A DNA stretch of 64,000 nt from Erodium maritimum. Taxonomy: Eukaryota; Streptophyta; Magnoliopsida; Geraniales; Geraniaceae. The translations under genes were made by a program, and so were the position numbers. The notes beneath the pieces are model-generated. The model worked only from the letters and a program-made list of their open reading frames with translations. It was not told the origin of the DNA and searched no databases. The stretch is from contig OY997589.1 in assembly GCA_963921825.1 (NCBI GenBank), forward strand, positions 3,906,001-3,970,000, given 5' to 3'. Of the stretch, positions 55,581-64,000 are shown piece after piece (position 1 is the first letter of the stretch; every line of letters begins with the position of its first letter).

Positions 55581-57209
55581 ATGTTTCCAATAACGAAAGG
55601 GAGTGACAAAAATATCGTCTTCCTTCTCCTCGTCTTGGCCTTGTCGTCGGTGCTCGTCCTCTCACCGACGACAGAAGCCAACGAAGAAAAAAAGGACGGA
55701 GGAGGTCATGACAAGAAGGCGGCCGGAGGAGAGCTGAACTGCGTGAAGATGGTTGAAAAGATTACAAACTCGAAAGAAAAGATCGAACCGGCCGCCAAGG
55801 AGACCTGCGGGAGGACCTCGAACACCCAAATTTGCGAGTGGACGGTCATGGAAATGCACCGTAAGGAGCCCCAACCGCTCAACCCCAAGACCATCGCGTC
55901 TATGCAGGTAATCTACTAGCATATTGCGTTCGGGTAGGGGTGTGCGTGAGTCGGGTGGGTCGGTTTTTATTTAAAATTTAAGATCAAATTGGTTACGTAT
56001 CACTTCTTGGTTTTAAGGAGCAGGGTCATATCCACCAAACTTGAGCGTCAGATCGAATCACGATAGGTCCAGTACCTAAAGCTGTAACATTCCAAAGAGC
56101 CGTGGCAATAACATAATCCTCGATCATAATAGGCGACCAAACACCCGGTAGTATCCCATTTGTCACTAATCGAGTCTCCCATGTGTTTGTTCTAGCCATT
56201 AACCCCATCCTGATTGACTGGTGTCTTGAAAGACCGTCCCATTAACATTGGTTGTTATCGTACTTGGTGGAGGGGAATACCACTTGACTAGGAACCGGAC
56301 TCCCAGGTTATTAGACGGGGCTTGTTTGTTGCTTGCTTCTCTCCATACTAACAAGTTAGTCCGGGCATCGGATATAACCCCAATAACCGAACCAACCTTT
56401 AATATAATGGATCAAGATTGTTTAATCGATGACCCAATCCATAGTCCACGGGTCAACATTCATGGTCCCTAGCTAGATTGATTTTAGCGTTCGGTTCATG
56501 GACAAAAAATGCATGCCCCTTGATTTGCAAAGGTATAGATTAAAAAAAATCAATGCTAAAACATGACCTATCTAAAAAAATTGATACATAGAAAAGTTAA
56601 TATCTTCAATCAAACAGTGAATTTTTTTTGATACCATGTAAACCCTAATCGGCTCATACAAATTCGGGTTACAGGTGAAAACATACTTTTTATTTTGGTC
56701 ACGAACAACAAACTACTTATTGTTTTAAAGTGCTAAATACGATACGTAAAATATTTGTCACATACTTCTGTTAATAAAAATGAACGGAATACTTCCTTAC
56801 CATTAGTAATGTTTTAACTTAATTAACAACTTTAGTTTTCAATTTGTCTCTCGTGGTGATTTTAATCTCTATTGCACTCTCATTGTTACAGATGAAGGTG
56901 ATGAAAGAGTTGATAATACTGACGGCCAAGGACTGCCCGGCGGCCGGGAAAGACAAGGCGCACGAGTCGTGCGCCGGGTCGTACAAGAAGGCGGAGGACG
57001 AGATGGCGGCGGTGAAGAACGTGACGGACATTGGGGACACAAAGGAAGGCGTGGCGGTGGTGCAGGGTGTGATGAAGCACATCCAAGCATGCCAGGACGT
57101 GTTCGACGCCGAGAAGGTCGACTCGTCGTTGAAACAGGTCAACGACTTCCTCACCGACACCGGTGAGAACATCGTCGCCCTCGCCTCCTCCGTCGTTAAA
57201 GCCCCCTAG
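55581..57209 (+). CDS. Secreted PMEI-domain protein, array member 2
   Basis: 214 residues from exons 55581-55907 and 56892-57209; phase 0 intron of 984 bp after Gln, at the same place as in the neighbours. Signal peptide near 1-34 with core IVFLLLVLALSSVLVLSP. Then a Lys/Gly-rich linker, NCVKMVEKITNSKEKIEPAA and the hairpin CGRTSNTQIC (eight residues between the Cys). Exon 2: MKVMKELIILTAKDCPAAGK, HESCAGSYKKAEDEMAAVKN, EGVAVVQGVMKHIQACQDVF and VNDFLTDTGENIVALASSVV. An extra Cys in DCPAAG is shared with member 3 (KDCKEANP) but not with member 1. Family role as for member 1; the target enzyme is unknown. An in-frame upstream ATG-rich stretch before 55581 has no signal peptide and is taken as leader. 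Exon 2 is G+C-rich. No mobile element recognised in its intron. Confidence 0.85.
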
Positions 57210-57452
57210 ACGGAGGAGATTGGTTTCTCGGTCACTTCGATGTTGTTTGTATTTTGCTTCACGTATTGTAAATTTGGTCAAGTTGTTGGAATCTATGTAT
57301 TTTTATGTTATTGATGATTTCAATGTGTTTGTACGTTTTTAAAGTTGACATTTCGGAATTTACTTGGTTAAGATTATTTTTTATTTGATAACATTTCATT
57401 GCACGTATATATTGAATATGTGAAACTGATCACAACCAACACTAGGGAAAGC

Positions 57453-57774
57453 AGCTTCGTCAGGAGGAATGAGAGGCCAGATGAGCAACGGGGACTGACC
57501 CAGGGAAAGGTCTCAAAACGATGTTTTGCCTCCCACCATCACCATTACTGTTGAGGTCCCTCTGGATTTATGGCACCCCCTTCCCCCTCTTCGTATTCTG
57601 TCTTTACCCATGCGCATCAAAATACCGCTTGTGACGGTTATGGTACTACAAGGATCAGAGAACCATTGTTCATCCAATTTGTCATTTTCATCGTGGTTGG
57701 GGAGACTGTTCCTCGACGCACATCAATGTAATTGCCTTTTGATTAATAATATTGCAACTTTCGCTCAAAAAAAT
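57453..57774 (+). mobile_element. 5'-truncated LINE with poly(A) and target duplication
   Basis: Ends with AATTGCCTTTTGATTAATAA then TATTGCAACTTTCGCTCAAAAAAA, the usual form of a plant LINE 3' end. ACTAGGGAAAGC (57441-57452) and ACTGGGGAAAGC (57775-57786) flank it directly, 11 of 12 identical. No intact ORF. Confidence 0.7.
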
Positions 57775-57786
57775 ACTGGGGAAAGC

Positions 57787-58640
57787 CACTAGGGCTATGC
57801 AGAGGATGTGTCGTCTTAGGCGTGGACTGCATCGCCTAAGTATCATGATGACGTTATATCCATCGCCCAAGCTACATGGTCTAAGTACCTGGGCGACACC
57901 CGATGTTATGTCGTGCATCTAGGCACACAGTTTTTAAATAATGTCGCCTTATTGGATCTATTTGGGCGATGCATCACTCCGTCTCACAAGCTATTTATAC
58001 TAAGTCTCCTAAATCTTTCAGATTCCATTTAAAATGCCTTATATCTTTTTCGTGTTACTTTAGTACCCCCAAACTTTTATTTGTGTCAGTTTAATACCCG
58101 ACCTTAATTTTTCATCCAAGACATTTAAAAAGTCTATAATATTACTCCTCACTAATAGTCAAATTTTCAAAATTATGCCATTGGTTTTCAAAAATCAATT
58201 AGTTCATCTAATGATGACTCAACAATAACCAAAAACTACAAATAACATTGAAGCTGATAATTATTCGTCTAATATTCAATGATTATAACCATATAATCCA
58301 TTTAATCACCTATTTATCTCTATTATACATTCAAGAATTAACCAAAAACTATAATTAATTCATCGAAACTAATTAACAACTTTATATAATATACTAAAAC
58401 TAGTTTTAACGGTTATTCAGTCGAAAAATCATCTAACAATAAAGGAAATCATACATTCGATGCCGATGATGGAAAAACCTAAGAAAAATAATCTTAAATT
58501 TCTTAAAACTTTGAGAAAATAAGCTCTCAAGCTCTTTGGTTTGAACTTAAGAGCATGTATCGTGATTAAGACAAATACTTAGCTTGTAACTTGACTCAGT
58601 CATAACATTATCCCTCTAACACCTTCTTTTTAAGTCAAAC
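57787..58640. other. Intergenic, AT-rich
   Basis: GTCGTCTTAGGCG / TCGCCTAAGTA words near 57805-57910 suggest an old repeat related to the CGCTAGGCGC family. 58020-58640 is AT-rich. A repeat end GAGCATGTATCGTG lies near 58551. No gene seen. Confidence 0.5.
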
Positions 58641-58652
58641 ATTTACGATGGG

Positions 58653-59473
58653 TTTTTTTTTTTGACGAAAACGGGAGACAACAATGTACGTATATCAATC
58701 AGCGATATACGTACAATCTGATGAAAGCGCACAAGCAAACGATAAAATTACAGACTCCAAACTAACAAGCCTATAAATAATATTACTGAAACTCCCTACT
58801 AGAACGCACATAGGACGCCCTACAACGTGCAACCACGTGAACGTCAAAAGTGAACCAACGTGCACACCGAACCGTGCCACAAACGGGCACACCCAACAGT
58901 GCAACAAGTGCACACCAAACGTGCAACTAGTGCACACAAACCGTGCAACTAGTGCACACCCAATCTGCACCAAGTGCAGTTATTAAAAAACTGTAAAAAA
59001 CGAAAGAAAAAAACCTAGCCGAATCAGAGTCGCCACCGTTTGACAAGGGACATTTACCCGAGGAATCCAGAAAACGCGAGCTCCAGATCCCCGCTAAAGG
59101 TAACCGTTCAAGCCGGATCTGCAGCGTGACGAGTCGCCGGAGCTGCCCACCACCGCTGCTCAGACCCACCTTGCGAGTCCATTGGCACCAAAAACAGCAT
59201 CTGTTGGAGACGGACACAGACACCGGGGCTCGAGAGTTAGGCGTCGGTCCGACCTTTGAAGGAGAGAGAGGGAAACGGGGTACGAGGGGGGGGGGGGGGG
59301 GGGTGGGCGGGGGGACGGAGCCGAAGAACCAAGAGGACCTACCAGCGACGTCCATGGTCGTAGACCATGACGTCGTCGGCAGGAAACGGAGATCACAAGG
59401 GGTGGCGGCTAGGGTTGAAGGTAGGGGGGAGAGCTTTTTCTAAAGAATAGTACTCCTTAACCTTAACATAGTG
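58653..59473 (-). mobile_element. Poly(A) retroelement (non-LTR type) with GC-rich 5' part
   Basis: Minus strand. The 3' end is CTCCCGTTTTCGTCAAAAAA (T run from 58653 on the plus strand). The flanks ATTTACGATGGG (58641-58652) and ATTTAAGATGGG (59474-59485) are 11 of 12 identical, a target duplication. The 5' half is G+C-rich with a run of about 18 C (G on the plus strand, near 59286-59304). No reverse transcriptase seen, so it is either an internally deleted LINE or a non-autonomous element. Confidence 0.65.
58855..58978. repeat. Minisatellite inside the retroelement
   Basis: GTGCAACTAGTGCACAC and relatives (GTGCCACAAACGGGCACACC, GTGCAACAAGTGCACACC) repeat about six times with units near 18-22 bp. 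Lies in the 3' third of the non-LTR element. Confidence 0.7.
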
Positions 59474-59485
59474 ATTTAAGATGGG

Positions 59486-60349
59486 TTTTACTACATCTCT
59501 TAACCAATCAAAGTATTGGTTTCCTTTTCTTTCTTTAAAGATGGACCCACTAAAAAACACGCCTCACCACGCGCAGTCAAACCCTAATAGTACCTTGCGA
59601 ATTCTGCAACCATTTTCGCCACCGTCTCGGTGGCATATGATAGGAAGTGTAGGTTGTGGGGTGAGCTCTTATCGCTCTTGGATCCATAGCCGATTGGCGT
59701 AGTGTGTGGTGGTGTTTCCAGCCGACGAGAAGTGGATGCGAGGATCACATCCATATGGTCTTCTTCGTTTTCGGAGGCTTTGTGCAATAGGCTCGGTCGA
59801 CTTGCTTTGATCGGATTTGTGGGTAACGAGGTCGAAGGTCATCATCTTCAAGACGGTGTTGCGCTGGAGATCTACGTCCGGTGGCTTCAGGTTCACACTT
59901 TGCCATTTTCACCGGTGAATCTCTGTGTTTTTGAATCAGAGGACAGATCGAACTGGGCGTCTGCCTAGTTTGCTGTTGGAGATTCGGAAACAGAGGATCA
60001 CAATTGTGTTTGTTTGTTTTAACTAGAACAGTGAAATAGGAAAGAAGTTGTTGTCCTTCTCCTCTTTTTGCTCAGTCTTGATTTCTTCATACGCAAGTAT
60101 TGTACGATTGTTGATAGCCATGGCCAGGCACAACCATCTCTCATGAAGGTTGCAGGGTCAATGACGAAAGTAATTCAGTGCTTTAGGGACTGGCCCTGGT
60201 AGGAGTCCCTGGTTAGAGCTATGTCTCCCTCTGAAACTGATGATAGCAGGTGCTATGCTCTTTTGATAACAGGTTAGATCTCCAGTAGCTGTAGTCTACT
60301 TCGTTTAGTTTTAATTCTATTGTGGTTATTTTCTCAACAAGAGGGGACT
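59486..60349. other. Sequence of uncertain origin before the LINE tail
   Basis: Short open stretches on both strands (59702-59968 plus, 59584-59896 minus), no recognisable domain. Could be the 5' region of the LINE whose tail lies at 60350-60508, with the middle deleted. No independent gene supported. Confidence 0.4.
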
Positions 60350-60508
60350 ACCCTTCAATTTATAAAAAGAACTGCGACCAGAGCTTCTCACTGGCTAGCC
60401 AGGAAATCTTGATCTGTGTCTATTATTCAGTGGTTGGACCCTGTGTCTGACGCACTACAATGTATCATTCAATCTGATGTTTAATAAAATTGCACATTTC
60501 GTTCAACA
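60350..60508 (+). mobile_element. LINE 3' end with RNase H remnant
   Basis: Reads FIKRTATRASHWLARKS, a stop, then SVSIIQWLDPVSDALQCIIQ and stop, the end of a plant LINE RNase H domain (compare the minus-strand copy at 16.9-17.1 kb). Then TTAATAAAATTGCACATTTC and a short A run. One internal stop in the domain; old. Confidence 0.6.
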
Positions 60509-60855
60509 AAAAATCTCTTTGCACATAATCGTGGTCTTATATATACATATATATTATAAATTTATCTTGATCATGAGATCAAATGGTTTTTAATGATAAT
60601 ATACTTGTATATATATTTATCTCAAATATAAATTATTGTGTAACCCCATAATTATAGCTGATCAATCCCTCACATTATTCACCTTTTACCTCAACACAAA
60701 ATAGAGTACATTTTCATGGACAGTGCTGATTTCATGCTTAGCCATTACTTTCCAACACAAGTCTCCTACATAACCATCTTCCAATCTCACTACCATTTCA
60801 AATCATCTCTCACAAAAAACATAAACAACGATAAAATCGATAAGAAGAAGAAGTA

Positions 60856-62156
60856 ATGAAAGGCAACAACCGAAACACCCTCCTAGCCCTCGGTGCCTTC
60901 ATGGCCTCATTTGTGCTTCTCTCCCTTTCCGTTGAAGCACGATCGCTCGAAGAAGCCAAACCAAACAAGGAGCTTCTCTGCCAAAAATTCATAGACCAAG
61001 TCAAAGCCACAGAGCAAAGCAAGGATCCCCAAACAAAGAAGATTTGCGCACGAACCGTAGACCCCGTCATTTGCGAGCAAACCGTGACCGTATCGAACAA
61101 CGAATCCCTACCCATCAATCCCAAGAACGTCATTCTCTTCCAGGTAAACTCTAAATTAACCGTACGTCATACTAAAAGATCAATCTTGTTAGTTCGATTA
61201 TATACATACTATCCAATAGAAACCACTATTGGAACATATAGTTTGCCCACCTGTTTGGAAATGTGTAACAAAATGTTGGAACCTGCAATGCAAACCGTTG
61301 GAATCTGAAACTTGCAAAAACAAATGGTTGGAATCTGTAATGCAAACTGTTGAAACTATTGTAATGCAAATTGTTGTAATCACTACCCATCAACCCCAGA
61401 AACGTCGGTCTCTTCCAGGTAGACTCTAGATCAACCGTCAATAATTTTGTATTTTATACTGACTAAATTCCAATAATTAGATGGTTGTGCAGAGTTGTTC
61501 GGTGTTAGTGATATTAGAGATTGTGCTTCTAAGTTGTTTGGTGTTATTTTTTAGGTATTTTAAATATTTTTTTACCATTTTTAATATAAGGAAGTTCATA
61601 TTTTGTTTCTATATATAGTAATATACCTATTAAAAATAAAATAAAAATAGAAAAATACATATCCGATTAGTCCTCGTCTAGTCCCCGATTAATCCCCGAA
61701 GGCCATAACCGTCCGACTAGCGCCTAACGACTTTTACAACCTTGTTCTTAGTTTACCCAATAAGATTGTATACGTTTATCACCCCGTTACATGTATTTGT
61801 AGGTCACGGCCGCGATGGGAGAGACCATATTGGCTTATAAGGACTGTAAGGAAGCGAATCCAGACGACGGGGACAAGGAAGGCTTCTCGTACTGCAAAGG
61901 GTCGTACGAGAAAGCCGGTCAGGAGCTCGGGAACGCGATCAACGCGTGCAAAGGAGACGACATGAAGACGATGATAGTGCTCGTGCAAGGTGGGATGAAA
62001 CACATTGAAACTTGCCAGCAGGAACTGGAGAAGAACGACAAGTCGGACTCGCCGTTGAAAGCGGTGAACGATTACCTGAACAAGTTGGGTGAAAACAGCA
62101 TCTCCATCGCCGGTGCCCTCCAGAACGATAGTGATATGGCTGGTAGAAGAAGATGA
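60856..62156 (+). CDS. Secreted PMEI-domain protein, array member 3
   Basis: 213 residues from exons 60856-61143 and 61803-62156; phase 0 intron of 659 bp after Gln. Signal peptide about 1-28 (core LLALGAFMASFVLLSLSVEA). Then LLCQKFIDQVKATEQ and the hairpin CARTVDPVIC (eight residues between the Cys). Exon 2: VTAAMGETILAYKDCKEANP, GFSYCKGSYEKAGQELGNAI, NACKGDDMKTMIVLVQGGMK, HIETCQQEL and VNDYLNKLGENSISIAGALQ. Exon 2 is closest to member 1 in the INAC/GDD segment and to member 2 in the GGMKHIE/GVMKHIQ segment. The tail adds a short basic GRRR. The intron contains a second, partial copy of the exon 1 end with its donor (61382-61440). Family role as for the other two. Confidence 0.85.
61382..61440 (+). 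repeat. Partial duplicate of exon 1 end and donor site within the member 3 intron
   Basis: ACTACCCATCAACCCCAGAA and GTCTCTTCCAGGTAGACTCT repeat, with about 10 changes in 60, the real exon end CCTACCCATCAATCCCAAGA / TTCTCTTCCAGGTAAACTCT at 61107-61166. Preceded at 61270-61380 by a short degenerate repeat of TTGGAATCTG and AATGCAAAC words. Confidence 0.8.
61655..61745. repeat. Dispersed repeat family, CGCTAGGCGC type (copy 3 of 3), PMEI member 3 intron
   Basis: Contains CCCCGATTAATCCCCGAAGG and GTCCGACTAGCGCCTAACGA, the reverse of the copy at 30028-30172, ending TTTTACAACCTTG. Close to the exon 2 acceptor but does not reach it. Confidence 0.5.
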
Positions 62157-62389
62157 TTTTTTTTAAAATTTATTTAGCTACTATTATTGATTAATGAGTT
62201 GATATGTTAAGTAATAACTCATTTCTAATGATTATGTAATTAATTGCTGGCTACTGTTGTTTGTAAATGAGTGGCGAGTCTCTTGTAGGTCGCCCTTTGT
62301 TAATGTTGATTGCATATATGTATTTCTTTGTTCAATTAAAGACGAAATATAAAAATAAAATGTTGTGATTATTATTATAATTATTGTTA

Positions 62390-62602
62390 GGATAAATATG
62401 AAAAAGCAAGCGCGATTATTATTTTATTACACAAACATAAAAACGCTTCATAAGGTCTCCTAAATTTTTCGAATTTACATAAAAGTCTCATACAAGTATA
62501 TTGAAACTAATGTAAATTCGAAAAGTTTGAGGAGTCGTATGAAGCGTTTTTATATTTGTGTAATAAAATGATAATCGTATACAGGTATTTTGATGTTTAC
62601 CC
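62390..62602. mobile_element. Small foldback MITE with perfect 9-bp target duplication
   Basis: 213 bp. Left arm TTATTACACAAACATAAAAA with CGCTTCAT; right arm ATGAAGCGTTTTTATATTTG and TGTAATAA. TTATTGTTA flanks both sides (62381-62389 and 62603-62611). Downstream of PMEI member 3. Confidence 0.8.
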
Positions 62603-62708
62603 TTATTGTTATATTTGAATTTTTGCTTTATCCCAGGATTGCGTGAGCAGATTGAACTTTTATCTAACCGATAGATATTCTATCTGATTTATTTAAGTAT
62701 TTAATTTT

Positions 62709-63178
62709 GGGGTTAAATATTGAAACTTGTTCTTAACTATTAGTCATGAATACTACACTACGCAATGTTTCAAAATGATAAATGCACTACCTTAAGCTTT
62801 GCTCACACGATTTTGTTAGTAAAAGTGGATGAAATATTCCGTTCTGTTAGTCATATGACCTTATGTATCACTTAATGGATGGTAAAATGATGATTTTGCC
62901 CTCACTTATTTGACCTATATACATTTTATAAGGACTAATAATGAGGGTACAATGGTAATGTTCCTTATAAATGTATATAGGTCAAATAAATAAGAGCAAA
63001 ATTATCATTTTATCATCCATTAAGTGATACATGAGGACATATGACTAACGGAATTGAATATTCCGTCCATTTTTACCAACAAATCGCGTGACCAATACTT
63101 AAGGTAGTGCATTTGTCATTTTGAAACGTTGGGTAGTGTAGTGTTCGTGATCAATAATTAAAAGTAAGTTTCAATAAA
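62709..63178. repeat. Foldback element with about 200-bp arms
   Basis: Left arm AATGTTTCAAAATGATAAAT and AAGTGGATGAAATATTCCGT; right arm ATTTGTCATTTTGAAACGTT and GAATATTCCGTCCATTTTT. The core GACCTATATACATTTATAAGG-type words pair across the centre. Contains AAAATGATGATTTTGCCCTC. Right border merges with the next repeat. Confidence 0.7.
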
Positions 63179-64000
63179 AAGAAATCGGTAGCCAGGGAGA
63201 AACCCTGGCTACCGATTCAAAACACACCAACACAGAAGAGGAACGTTATAACAGTGTCCACCCCAAATCCGGTATAAAAGCCTTCCCCAAGCACATATTG
63301 AACTAATCTGGCCCAACCTGTAGTAGACCCAAACAGAATGTCCGAGAAATATGACTGTGAGGAGGGAGAAGTCACCTACCAGACGTATTAGGTGAGCCAA
63401 GGGGGATCGGAGGAGTTCGAAGGCTCACACCACCCCGAGGCAGCACTCAGCCTTAGCAGACATGGCCGAAGCAGACCCCACCAGGCTAGAGCAGAACCCA
63501 CCACGACCGGAGATATCGAGAAGATCTGGAAGTCAGAATGAGACGATGACGAACAGCCGAGGCAGGAAGAAAACAGCAAGCTCTAGCGAGGTTGTCAAGT
63601 CTCCAACAAATACACCATCACGCCGGACTGAGGCAGAGAGTGGGGAGGAAGGAGAAGTGAACTATAGAAGATCTGGGCCATGGGTGAAACATAGGAGGGG
63701 AGAGAAAAAAGAAAGGTACGGAAGGTTAAGGATGGGCCACCGTCGATAATTATCAAGGTCGGAGCCCCGACCATCACCGACAAAGACAATAAGAAGGTTG
63801 TTTGGTTTAGTTTAGTTTAGGGTTTCGAAGTTCAAAACGAGAGAAGAAGATGTCAACTTCATGTGCTTGCTTGAACTTGCGGTAATGTCAATAATTTCGT
63901 GATTAAAAAAGTATAGAATACTTTACCAAAAATATATAAATCAAAACAATAAATTTAGACCTATATTGTGTGAAAGAGGTCAAGTTTTAACGATAAGAGA
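63179..64000. other. Right-end region: hairpin and probable old transposon sequence, no gene
   Basis: Starts with a perfect 11-bp hairpin GGTAGCCAGGG / CCCTGGCTACC (about 63187-63213). The G+C is then raised up to about 63830 and the sequence reads on the minus strand like transposon-derived DNA, beginning near AAACCCTAAACTAAACTAAA. The longest open stretch (63462-63749 plus) is Arg/Glu/Ser-rich and not convincing. The last 170 bases are AT-rich with nothing recognised. Confidence 0.4.

Noticed and set aside
56886-57281. Antisense ORFs over the second exons of the PMEI genes
   Set aside because: Mirror images of the G+C-rich coding exons; no independent support.
58927-59443. Pro/Gly-rich ORFs across the long G run
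   Set aside because: They arise from the homopolymer and lie in a retroelement with a target duplication.
1-64000. CRISPR array, operon, riboswitch or prokaryotic system
   Set aside because: Introns, plant protein families and plant transposons throughout. The only regular arrays are the 155-bp intronic repeat and the short minisatellite, neither of which has spacer structure.

Overview
The window is nuclear DNA from a flowering plant, most likely a eudicot. Genes have many short exons with GT-AG introns, the intergenic DNA is AT-rich and full of small transposons, and the proteins match plant-specific families (ALA flippase, EAR-type ERF, reticulon-like B, pectin methylesterase/invertase inhibitors). 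I could not name the species from sequence alone. There is no sign of bacterial, organellar or viral origin.

Layout. 0.1-11.4 kb: minus-strand phospholipid flippase gene (ALA2-like), 22 coding exons, with its C-terminal end beyond the left edge. 14.6-15.2 kb: single-exon ERF repressor with a C-terminal EAR motif. 18.4-19.0 kb: intronless gene with a pectinesterase-inhibitor (PMEI) type domain, minus strand. 20.2-27.0 kb: DCAF13/SOF1 WD-repeat gene, 17 exons. 30.3-33.6 kb: nuclear cap-binding protein CBP20, minus strand, with a U12-type AT-AC intron. It is head-to-head with a small mitochondrial NFD6-like gene (33.9-36.7 kb). 38.4-40.0 kb: OB-fold protein (At4g28440-like). 41.1-43.3 kb: reticulon-like protein B17, minus strand. 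44.8-48.7 kb: tyrosine-aminotransferase-type enzyme, minus strand. 50.0-62.2 kb: tandem array of three secreted PMEI-domain genes, all plus strand and all split by one phase-0 intron at the same place.

The first two thirds is ordinary housekeeping gene space (lipid transport, ribosome biogenesis, cap binding, ER shaping, amino-acid metabolism). These genes do not form a pathway together. The PMEI array is the lineage-specific part: small extracellular inhibitors of cell-wall pectin methylesterases or invertases.

Mobile DNA is the strongest theme. Foldback (inverted-repeat) elements of roughly 0.2-0.5 kb sit in most introns and gaps. Six have 9-10 bp direct repeats at their ends, the mark of Mutator-like transposition. 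One family is present at least eight times, with further fragments. A 1.88 kb long-TIR element with a perfect 9-bp target duplication carries non-transposon sequence and looks like a Pack-MULE. Several 5'-truncated LINEs, one Tourist-like MITE, a decayed tRNA-like sequence and two tandem repeats complete the picture. Exon boundaries below were placed by splice sites, reading-phase continuity and remembered homologues; no alignment or transcript data were available.
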